Source: Blastobasis lacticolella (Eukaryota; Arthropoda; Insecta; Lepidoptera; Blastobasidae). Taken from it: 64,000 nt of DNA. Below, in pieces: positions 40,201-44,430 of this stretch; position 1 is the stretch's first letter, and each line of letters starts with the position of its first letter. The notes under the pieces are model-generated. The model saw only the letters and a program-made list of their open reading frames with translations, was not told the DNA's origin and ran no database searches. The stretch covers positions 4,262,563-4,326,562 of the forward strand of contig LR990048.1 of NCBI GenBank assembly GCA_905147135.1. The letters run 5' to 3'. The translations under genes and the position numbers were made by a program.

Positions 40201-41102
40201 TAGGAGAGTTTTAGAATATTTTTTTTTATTTTCATACACGATAATTTCACATAGTTGTGTAGGTGCCAAAGTGAACTTTTGTAAATACATGTTTAAAAAA
40301 CGCTATGTTGCTTTTACAATGCATGAACGGTGGTGTTTCGATCAATAAGTTTAAAACACAATGGTTAAAATGACATATTTTAAGTTAATCTGTCACAGTT
40401 CAATTGCTGTTTAGTATTCGGTAGACCAACCCCGTATACTCGTGGGTGTTGTACAAGGCGACTAATGTTCTAGAGGCAAAAGCTCTAGAGGCTCCGTAGG
40501 CTGGAAATTGGGCAGCAGCGTTTTCCATTGTTATAATTATTTACAACACTGTGATCTCCAACCCGCCTGCCAAGTGTGCAGATTATGGCAATAACCTCCC
40601 CTCTCGTGGGAGAGGCCCTGAGTCCTGCAGTGGACTGTTATGATGATGATGAGTTCAATTGCAATTTTGTGAAAAGAAAAACATAATCTGCCCAATACTT
40701 TCCAATCATTGAAGGCCTTTTAAAACCTCCACATCAGAAGTAATGCCTCACCAGCAAGAGATTCCAATCAGTTACTGAATATAGTTTCAGAGTTTGTTTC
40801 ACGTAAGAAGTCCCACAATAGTCAATGGTACTACAACCTAGCTAAGAACACAACTTCCTAAAGACAACACGTGAAGGGACATCCTACATGAACCACTCTA
40901 AAAACTATCCTCGCACCACTACCCCATACCATCCTCCTGATGATATGAAGGCTAGTCTACTGCCCTATAAGCTCTTTAACGCCTCCCTTCCCCCCCAGTG
41001 TACCCTCAGAAGCAGCAGTACGCGTACGCGGGCTACCCGCCGCCCCAGGCCTACCCGGGCCCCTACTACCACGGCTCCCAATACGGGCCGTACAACTACT
41101 GA
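10140..41102 (+). CDS. TMEM178/claudin-like four-pass membrane protein, split gene, N-terminus outside window
   Basis: Exons: 10140-10266, 33222-33327, 34896-35038, 35989-36086, one of 37458-37623 or 39078-39243, and 40999-41102. All are bounded by AG/GT and all phases agree, giving 744 nt (247 residues plus TGA). The protein starts in extracellular loop 1 with a GLFRNCYP motif and a second Cys in VETYCSNVDYF, the claudin-superfamily GL.xxC...C arrangement. TM2 follows (TVALFIVAFLALFIAFW, GVVGCW), then TM3 (ATAILMLVTCLLAAGAMALW), loop 2, TM4 (FFSAAICL in one form) and a Tyr/Pro-rich tail. From memory of the family it most resembles TMEM178 (GLWRKCY; YSWS..CAWCSLGF in TM4). GSG1L or stargazin-like proteins are alternatives. 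TM1 and the start codon are not in the window. Membrane location and partners are inferred from fold only; the function is unknown to me. Confidence 0.85.
10289..10476. mobile_element. MITE with inverted ends
   Basis: CTGTCCATACTGACTTGTCT at the left mirrors AGACAAGTCAGTCTGGACAG at the right. The inside matches the element at 60941-61136 (TTGGTGAACAAACAATG, CACGACTTG, ATCACGCTACGTA). It lies 22 bp downstream of a splice donor. Confidence 0.8.
10477..12281 (+). other. Intron sequence, nothing recognised
   Basis: AT-rich, with ORFs of at most 70 codons and no coding look. No repeat shared with the rest of the window was noticed. Confidence 0.4.
12282..12405 (-). repeat. Family E repeat fragment
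   Basis: It contains CATCATCACAGCC, GTTATCCACTGCAGGACTTAG, ATCTCCACGCTTTGCAGGCG and GATCGCAATGTTATAA, diverged from the copy at 3290-3560. Confidence 0.65.
12406..15267 (+). other. Intron sequence with one short repeat
   Basis: Positions 14035-14140 (CACAGCCTGCCTGATGGGAAGCAGGTACCGCAGCCTATAGACGTTTGCAATA) belong to a repeat also found at 36585-36660 and 55175-55250. The rest is AT-rich and holds no exon I can recognise. Confidence 0.45.
15268..15658 (+). repeat. 391-bp exact duplicate, copy 1
   Basis: As far as I can read, identical to 15912-16302 at a constant offset of 644 bp. It includes a 71-codon ORF (15429-15644) whose translation is the same in both copies. The ORF has no recognised homologue and is probably not coding. 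Confidence 0.9.
15659..15911 (+). repeat. Repeat between the two duplicates, related to 17125-17300
   Basis: It shares GGTCCCCAATGGGT, TTATTTATAACAACCAAGCC, CTATAGCAGATTGT and TTTTCCTGTAGAAAAAGC with 17125-17300, followed by TTTCGTAGCGGATTCTCATA. Confidence 0.7.
15912..16302 (+). repeat. 391-bp exact duplicate, copy 2
   Basis: Second copy of 15268-15658; flanking sequence diverges abruptly at both ends. The absence of visible differences implies a recent event or an assembly artefact. Confidence 0.9.
16440..16530 (-). repeat. Family D repeat fragment
   Basis: On minus it carries the GTAGGCAAACAGGC ... CCACC ... AAGTGGTCACCGCT block also present at 52385 and 60275 on plus. Confidence 0.65.
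17125..17300 (+). repeat. Diverged copy of the 15659-15911 repeat
   Basis: Shared blocks are listed under 15659-15911. It carries an extra AT-rich insert (TTCTCTTTTTTAAAATTC) before the common 3' part. Confidence 0.65.
17655..17752 (+). repeat. SINE family A tail ending in a (TCAAG)n microsatellite
   Basis: CATGGTCCAGGCGGACCTCG, GGGCCCTCGTGTGCAAGAG and ACAACCGGGACATTGACG are followed by about six TCAAG units at 17719-17749. Confidence 0.75.
18132..18255. mobile_element. Short palindromic element
   Basis: GAATTTGATACTGGTATTTATGA at the left mirrors TCATAAATACCTGTAATTCAATTC at the right. A second pair inside (GAGACAATGCCGCATTC / GAATGCGGTCTC) makes an extended hairpin. Confidence 0.7.
18256..19942 (+). 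other. Intron sequence, nothing recognised
   Basis: Short ORFs at 18365-18595 and 18754-19008 have unremarkable composition. The second is a low-complexity Asn/Ile-rich reading of AT-rich DNA. I see no exon. Confidence 0.4.
19943..20047. mobile_element. Short palindromic element
   Basis: CCACTAGGTACGACTGGGA at the left mirrors TCTCAGTCGTACCAAGTGG at the right. Inner arms CGTTTGTTCCCGC/GGGAACG complete a hairpin of about 105 bp. Confidence 0.75.
20048..21017 (+). other. Intron sequence, nothing recognised
   Basis: AT-rich, with no ORF of note and no repeat recognised. Confidence 0.4.
21018..21236 (-). mobile_element. RTE-type LINE 3' fragment
   Basis: On minus it reads CLNLPVPEKRSSERPKGRID then IADSDVRANG, ending in a GATGATGA-like tail. 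This matches the end of the RTE copy at 48770-48954 ([21 protein letters not shown]). Confidence 0.75.
21237..22689 (+). other. Intron sequence, nothing recognised
   Basis: AT-rich apart from a GCAGGTGCTGCTGCTTGGCAGC patch near 21322. A (AAAT)n run lies at 21527-21545. No exon seen. Confidence 0.4.
22690..22775 (+). repeat. Family C repeat fragment
   Basis: It contains AATCGTAGATGTCATAGGCGACAGT, ACCGCTTACCATCAGGTGGG and CTGTCTACTCGTTTGTCAC, shared with 43838-43995 and, inverted, 28250-28485. Confidence 0.75.
22776..24194 (+). other. Intron sequence, nothing recognised
   Basis: AT-rich, without ORFs over 60 codons and without recognised repeats. Confidence 0.4.
24195..24420 (-). repeat. Family C repeat, diverged copy
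   Basis: It has ATGCACAACCGCAGGTGTGTTGTCACTGTGAG, GCTAACATTGTTGGTGGCAG, AAATAGGTAAGGTGGTGGTA and ACTCTTCAGGCGTGACAG, in the same order as 28300-28480. Confidence 0.7.
24421..24567 (+). repeat. 52-bp minisatellite, three units
   Basis: The unit starts TCTTACCACA(A)GATAA and continues GTGTAACCTCAGTTTTACCA, TCAGGGGCACA. It begins at 24421, 24473 and 24525. The third unit lacks a few bases before TCAGGGG. Confidence 0.85.
24568..25136 (+). other. Intron sequence with a GC-rich patch
   Basis: Positions 24755-24820 are CpG-rich (GCGCGGGCCGGC, CGCGCATCGCCGCGGCTGCGCGGGCGCAGCGC), unlike the surrounding AT-rich DNA. Its role is unknown; it could be a regulatory element or a transposon remnant. Confidence 0.4.
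25137..25311. mobile_element. MITE with TTA target duplication
   Basis: GGGCTGATTTTTCAATCCTC at 25137 mirrors GAGGATTGAAAAATCGGCCC ending at 25311. The arms continue (AGTTAAAATTTATC / GATAAGTTTTATCT). TTA lies at 25134-25136 and 25312-25314, consistent with a Harbinger-type 3-bp duplication. Confidence 0.85.
25312..28249 (+). other. Intron sequence, no exon recognised
   Basis: A 135-codon ORF at 26665-27072 is the longest here. It lacks splice signals and family resemblance and is treated as chance. Positions 26600-26650 carry the GGGGCTAGATAGCGCTATGT repeat motif also at 36460 and 56940 (inverted). A family E scrap lies at 27995-28050. Confidence 0.4.
28250..28485 (-). repeat. Family C repeat, longest copy
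   Basis: It contains the inverted form of the 43838-43995 copy (GGTAACTGTCGCCCATAACATC, CAGGCAACAAAATTGCAGAAC, CGCAGGTGCGTCACTGTGAG). It continues through GGCGGCAGAAATAGATAAGG and CCAGGCGGACTCCTCAGGCT, parts of which recur at 53325-53390 and 55770-55815. Confidence 0.75.
28600..28890 (+). repeat. SINE family A, near full-length
   Basis: The tRNA-like head GAGCGTCGGTGAACGGGCGG, TCGTAAGCGAGAGGTACC and GGTTCGAATCCCGCTGCGGC is followed by the family body and GTCTAGGCGGACCCCGGACC. The head has lost tRNA folding potential, so no tRNA is called. Confidence 0.85.
28891..32795 (+). other. Intron sequence, no exon recognised
   Basis: Contains a 12-G homopolymer at 32493-32504 and several 60-83-codon ORFs without family resemblance. 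A possible family E scrap (CAGTAGTGGACTGTTATGGG) lies at about 30939-30960. Confidence 0.4.
32796..33013 (-). repeat. SINE family A copy
   Basis: On minus it shows GGCTTTTTTGAGTTATGTGC, CCGATGCTCTTACGATGAGG, AACCTGCACATTTAGGCGG and GGTTCCCCTGTCTGCACGGTC, ending in GGGCCCTCAGGCTCA. Confidence 0.75.
33222..33327 (+). CDS. TMEM178-like gene, exon with second loop-1 cysteine
   Basis: Acceptor CTTAATTCCAG at 33211-33221, donor ACAG|GTACTA. Enters in phase 1 and leaves in phase 2. It encodes VEIYLSPVETYCSNVDYF and then an acidic DENNETKGLSDDAMN stretch containing an N-E-T glycosylation sequon. The Cys pairs in principle with the Cys of GLFRNC from the previous exon. Confidence 0.88.
33478..33570 (+). 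mobile_element. RTE LINE tail fragment
   Basis: GGAAGCGATGAATTGAAGATTGACATCGCTGAG and GATGATGCTTAAGACCGGGCGAAG are relics of the RTE 3' end seen at 48820-48905. Confidence 0.6.
33571..34895 (+). other. Intron sequence, nothing recognised
   Basis: ORFs on both strands at 33697-34029 overlap and have no recognisable family. A family E-like tail (AGCAGTGGACTAGTCTCTA...GATGATGAT) lies at 34520-34560. The stretch ends in the acceptor CCGTCCCCAG. Confidence 0.4.
34896..35038 (+). CDS. TMEM178-like gene, exon with TM2 and start of TM3
   Basis: Acceptor CCCCAG, donor ACAT|GTGAGT. Enters in phase 2 and leaves in phase 1. RLHMARSTVALFIVAF and LALFIAFWTGVVGCWKRSPG form TM2 and a short basic loop, then NITATAILMLVT starts TM3. 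Codons are markedly GC-ending. Confidence 0.9.
35039..35988 (+). other. Intron sequence, nothing recognised
   Basis: ORFs at 35195-35476 and 35443-35673 show no family resemblance. The stretch ends in the acceptor ACCATTTTCAG. Confidence 0.4.
35989..36086 (+). CDS. TMEM178-like gene, exon finishing TM3
   Basis: Acceptor ATTTTCAG, donor CAAC|GTAAGT. Enters in phase 1 and leaves in phase 0. It encodes C-LLAAGAMALWHGVEFYEKEK then VVGEEYYQQWPN, which is the end of TM3 and the start of the second extracellular loop. This exon is the common donor for the two alternative exons. Confidence 0.9.
36258..36404 (+). repeat. SINE family B (tRNA-headed)
   Basis: GACGACCTGAGTGGTTCAGT, AAGAGGTCCCGGGTTCGATT and CCCAGCCGGGCAGAAATTG form a tRNA-like head. 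The body is TTACGGGTCTGGGTGTTCTA with a TAATAAGTATT(A)n tail. Other copies lie at 57809 (+), 57027 (-) and 58485 (-). Confidence 0.85.
36405..37105 (+). repeat. Intron sequence with two repeat pieces
   Basis: 36410-36500 (TTATCAGTTATCTAGCGCCC, TTTGGGGCTAGATGGCGCTG) recurs inverted at 56930-57000. 36570-36700 is a diverged copy of the 55160-55300 repeat (TACCACTACGGTG, CCGCCTAATGGGAAGCATTT). The remainder is unremarkable. Confidence 0.55.
37106..37347. mobile_element. Palindromic MITE, same family as 4167-4368
   Basis: GCGCTTATTACATTTGGCT at the left mirrors CAAATGTAATAAGAGCG at the right. The core shares AATAAGGTACATTTTTGTAT, CGTCGCTCCGCTTTTC and AAAAGGCGTGATAC with 4167-4368. Confidence 0.8.
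37458..37623 (+). CDS. TMEM178-like gene, alternative exon 5a (loop 2 and TM4)
   Basis: Acceptor CCATCTCAG, donor CCAG|GTTAGA. 166 bp; enters in phase 0 and leaves in phase 1. It encodes 55 residues: VLKDNSSIWYDWSYILAW then a TM4 (LSVGVSFASSVLFFSAAICL) and a basic cytosolic start (SKEKRREQQNN, QYIMP). It contains an N-S-S sequon just before TM4. It is the upstream partner of a mutually exclusive pair with 39078-39243. Confidence 0.9.
37624..39077 (+). other. Intron between the two alternative exons
   Basis: 1,454 bp. It holds a repeat piece at 37915-38110 (GCCATTTCTGCCCCACTACA, GGGCAAAGGCCTCTCC) and an A-run/T-run hairpin at 38988-39013. No third copy of the alternative exon was seen here. 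Confidence 0.5.
39078..39243 (+). CDS. TMEM178-like gene, alternative exon 5b (loop 2 and TM4)
   Basis: Acceptor ATAAACCAG, donor CCTG|GTAATT. 166 bp with the same phases as exon 5a. It encodes ILRDNVRVWYDWSYMVAW, TM4 (CGVGLSLLSAILFSSAAICL) and RGEREREEALNMQYLMP. By hand alignment 31 of 55 residues are identical to 5a without gaps. It is more GC-rich than 5a and lacks the N-S-S sequon. An antisense ORF at 38831-39265 is its shadow. Confidence 0.88.
39244..40436 (+). other. Intron sequence with a palindromic element
   Basis: 39936-40102 has mirrored arms: CGCGATTTCAAAATCCACCA / TGGTCGATTTTGGAATCGCG, with ATGACGCTACTGAGA / TCTCAGTGGCGCCAT inside. This is probably a MITE. The rest is AT-rich and featureless. 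Confidence 0.6.
40437..40655 (+). repeat. Family E repeat, plus orientation
   Basis: CTCGTGGGTGTTGTACAAGG, GGGCAGCAGCGTTTTCCATT, GATCTCCAACCCGCCTGCCA and CCTGCAGTGGACTGTTATGA, ending in (GAT)n. Confidence 0.8.
40999..41102 (+). CDS. TMEM178-like gene, last exon with Tyr/Pro-rich tail and TGA stop
   Basis: Strong acceptor CTCCCTTCCCCCCCAG at 40983-40998. Enters in phase 1 from either 5a or 5b. It encodes VYPQKQQYAYAGYPPPQAY and PGPYYHGSQYGPYNY, then TGA at 41100-41102. The tail is dense in Tyr, Pro and Gly and probably cytosolic. Reading continues open beyond the TGA. Confidence 0.88.
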
Positions 41103-41621
41103 GCCCGCGACCAGATGAGGGAGCTAGCGGCATACACCACAGCCGCGCCCCAAGCCCCCGCCCGCAACGCCTCGCAAGCTAACAGAGACCCAGACACAAA
41201 CACGTTCAACTCACACAAACGCAGGCGGCCGTTAGCGGAGAGACGCGTCTACAGACCGACGAGACGGTCCACACTCTCACGGATTGATGAAACACCGCGT
41301 CCGGCGCAATCCGATTGCTATTCGACGAGAGTAGCCGCTGCGGTCTCCGCTAATACGTCCAGGACGGCGCCGGTTTGCGACCAAAGCGCCCATAGCAGAC
41401 CTGCAGACTCCCCCCCGTACGATGAACCGCGAGAGTATGGGCTGGAGGACTCCAGACCAGCCTCCATGACCGATACACCCATCGTGGTCCCGCTAGATCC
41501 AGTCACCGGCGCCTGCGTACCCTACCCAGAGTACACGTTTTGCGACCTCAGTTTCCAACCGCAGAGGAAGTATAAGAAACTCTCGTCGCGAAACAACCTG
41601 TATCTGGCGTTCATGTATTGA
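41103..41621 (+). CDS. In-frame 172-codon extension after the TGA: candidate readthrough region
   Basis: Directly after the TGA at 41100-41102 the same frame stays open for 172 codons to a second TGA at 41619-41621. It starts ARDQMRELAAYTTAAPQ. Later parts look like real protein: SPPYDEPREYGLEDSRPASM, TDTPIVVPLDPVTGACVPYP, EYTFCDLSFQPQRKYKKLSS and RNNLYLAFMY. Base composition is GC-rich up to the second stop and then turns AT-rich. No AG in the first bases after the TGA would restore this frame from the upstream phase-1 donors, so splicing around the TGA is not obvious. Alternatives are A-to-I editing of TGA to TGG, a separate start at 41115, a sequencing or allelic stop, or chance. Confidence 0.6.
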   Translation, partial: ARDQMRELAAYTTAAPQAPARNASQANRDPDTNTFNSHKRRRPLAERRVYRPTRRSTLSRIDETPRPAQSDCYSTRVAAAVSANTSRTAPVCDQSAHSRPADSPPYDEPREYGLEDSRPASMTDTPIVVPLDPVTGACVPYPEYTFCDLSFQPQRKYKKLSSRNNLYLAFMY

Positions 41622-43205
41622 GGGGAACGTGTGAAGGACTATGGGTACGAGTTTCGTGACGCTGTAGACGGTGTCCGATTTTTTTTGTTTTTGGAAGCGT
41701 TGCAGTTTAAATTCAATTTTTCACTTCGCTGTCTTCTTTATGAACAGTGGGTGGCCCGAATCTGGTTGTTGATAAGTTACGCTATTCTGCAGCACATTCA
41801 GGCGGTTCGTTGTTCTAGGGCGAGATGTTTGGGAGATTTACGCTGTCGCTTGGAACGTCTTTCTGACTTTATTCGAGGCTATGTTTTGACGATATCGGAA
41901 AGGTAACTTAAAGGTTTACCTTGATAAATGTTTGGTTGATTAACGGATTCTTATACTAGTAACAGGCACTTCGATTGGGCTGGAGCTGACCAACCGTCAG
42001 CCGCAGTCGATACTAATCCTTCCAATGTACAAAATAAAGTCACTTTTGGATTAATTCGGATCGGTCGGCGAGCCGACTTGGTTCCCTCCCCGCACCCAAA
42101 AGCGACGTTATTATATATTGTGTTAGGATTAGTATCAACTGCGACGGTTGGTCGGTTCCAGTCAAAACGGAGCGTCTGTTACTAGTTTTAGACGTAAGTA
42201 AGAAAAATGTTCCCACAGTTGGTTTATTTTACACGCGTTTAGAGTAGAGTATAAGCATAAGCGTGAGCGTAAATCTTGTAGAAAGCTCTACCTAGAGTCG
42301 GCGGCCGCCCCGTCGGCACGAAGCTCTACCTCTTGACTTGCGCCGCGCGTCGCGGCTTTCGAACAATCTATTATACGAATTTTAGTTAATAAATAACAAG
42401 GTGTACTTCATCGGAATAGGTATTGTAATTAGGAGTAAGCAACGTCCACGACTCCGCCATAAGTATATCACAATTCAAACAAAATATTGTAGTTTTTAAT
42501 AAGACTTATTATTATCGGTTTATCGAAAGGTGATTTAAGTAATCGAATATTTTTATTGTATAATTATTTATAGTGATGTAATTGATGATTTATTGTAATA
42601 TCGATCGGAATGTGCCTTCAGACGTAAATAAATGCTCATTTTTATTGAAATTTAGAATAAACATATCTTATAACTTATGTAGTGTTAGTGCGAATTTGAA
42701 TACGTAGTTCAATCCATTGTAGTTTTCTTTGTATTCAATGAAGTAAATCTGTTTTGTTTTTAAGAAATATGATGTATATTTATTTAATATATGTTTTAAT
42801 TTCTTGCGCTAATATTTACCAATATAGGTAGGTAGGTACTTAATTACGACTGAGGATTACGAAAGTCCGTCCTTATGATTAAATAATTGAAACGAATATC
42901 CGTTAAGTACACTTGATAACTGTCAATATTCATATTTCATAAAATATGTATTCCTTCAACCTTTAGTCAGAATATGTTGAGGTACTGAACCGATTATTAA
43001 GGTTCGAGATGCGTACTTTTGTAAAATAATTAATGTTAGGATAAACCCGGGTACGATTTTTAAAACTATTCCATTCGAAATTGTATTTAAAATTTCTGAA
43101 ATAAAAATTGTAGAAAGTACTTTTACCCGTTTTTTTTTTGTTGTCGTGGCCCCTGTAATATTAAAAAATTATACTTAAGGTACTTAAATTATCGAAAATA
43201 AAACA
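41622..43205 (+). other. Probable 3' untranslated and flanking region of the TMEM178-like gene
   Basis: No coding pattern. AATAAA candidates for cleavage lie at 42388-42393, 42627-42632, 42656-42661, 43100-43105 and 43197-43202. The sequence cannot decide among them. A MITE lies inside at 41955-42186. Confidence 0.45.
41955..42186. mobile_element. MITE in the 3' region
   Basis: ACTAGTAACAGGCAC at the left mirrors GTCTGTTACTAGT at the right. Inner arms GACCAACCGTCAGCCGCAGT, CGATACTAATCC pair with GGATTAGTATCAACTGCGAC, GGTTGGTC. Confidence 0.8.
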
Positions 43206-44158
43206 TTGCAATAATTTCATATTACAAAACCTGTATTTTATAATCTTTGTACAAAAAATAATAATATGGCGTAATGAGCATAAAAATATACTGGATGAAA
43301 TCTTTAAGTAAGCTTATATCACATTTTGAAAGTATGACAGTGTTGATAAAAATTCCTAATAAAGATAAACGACAAACCTTATTTTTATACAAAGAAGAAA
43401 CAAATATACTCGTACTCTTCGATAAGTAAGTACCACAATACAATGCAGCAAAGTAAGTATTACAATTATTGTGTTTATCATACAATGCCTTATAGTAAAA
43501 TAACTGCCCAGGTGCTAAGTGGATACCAATAAGTCATAGCTTATTTCTGGCCTGTATAACTCAAAATTAAAATTCACTTGAGTCATATGAACTGGAATGT
43601 CGGACTTTGGTATGAATGAGCATCATAAGAAGAGTAATGTATTACACAAAATTAAAATTCACTGTAGTGTATATGAATGATAAAAATGCGAATAATTATC
43701 TAGCAACTACTAAAATATAGAGGTAAGCAATAAATTATTTACTCAATGTAGGCATCAATTCAAATTATGGAAATAGGAGTAACAAGTCAAAAGGGTGATG
43801 TTCTTTTTAATTACGTTAAATTATGTGAAATTACAAGCATGAGGTATTTCATCTTGTCCTCACAGTGACAACGCACCTGCGGTTCTGCATTTTTGTTGCC
43901 TGCAACCTAAATGTACGAATTGTAGATGTTATGGGCGACAGTTACCACTTACCATCAGGTGGGTTGCCTGCTCGTTTGTCACTGAATAGCATAAATAAAT
44001 TTACATTGTCGTACGTCAAACATTCAAAACTAAATTGGTCCCATATCAAAATTTCGTAATAATAGAACACCACACCAGTCTCGAGGCCCCCTTACTTGGA
44101 CTCTACATGAAAAAAAAAACTAACAAATCACTCTTTCTACATTCTACGTCACAGTGGT
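43206..44158 (-). other. Probable 3' untranslated and flanking region of Sans, with a family C repeat
   Basis: Read on minus. The stop codon of Sans ends at 44159. A possible ATTAAA signal lies at 43806-43811. 43838-43995 is a family C repeat (CACAGTGACAACGCACCTGC, AATTGTAGATGTTATGGGCG, TACCATCAGGTGGGTTGCCT). Nothing else recognised. Confidence 0.4.
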
Positions 44159-44430
44159 CTATATCGCTGTGTCTATCATGACTCTTGGATTGGACAACGC
44201 CTGCTTCCTTTCTTGGACAGCGGTCACCAACTTCCTATACGGGCCTAGGGGCAGCCCTAGGGACTTCAGGTCACTCTCAGTTAACAGCATTAAAGCATCC
44301 AGGTCTATCTGTTCATCTTTGAACTTCTGGACGTACTGGAAGAGGCCCCATGCGGTAAGGAACCGTTCCAGAGAAGCGTAGCTGGATTCCTCCTCGCCAT
44401 CTTCTTCGTCTGATGAGACCGTGGAACTTT
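44159..44430 (-). CDS. Sans: Sans exon 8: SAM domain and PDZ ligand
   Basis: Acceptor CACTTTCCAG on minus. Enters in phase 1 and ends at TAG (44161-44159). It starts with an acidic [12 protein letters not shown] stretch, then SAM residues [20 protein letters not shown] and [20 protein letters not shown], then RVMIDTAI at the end. T at -2 and I at 0 fit a class I PDZ ligand. Confidence 0.95.

Noticed and set aside
40888..41118. 76-codon ORF on plus overlapping the last TMEM178-like exon
   Set aside because: It uses the wrong frame for exons 5a and 5b. It would be reached only if both alternative exons were skipped and looks like an out-of-frame reading of a Pro/Tyr-rich segment.
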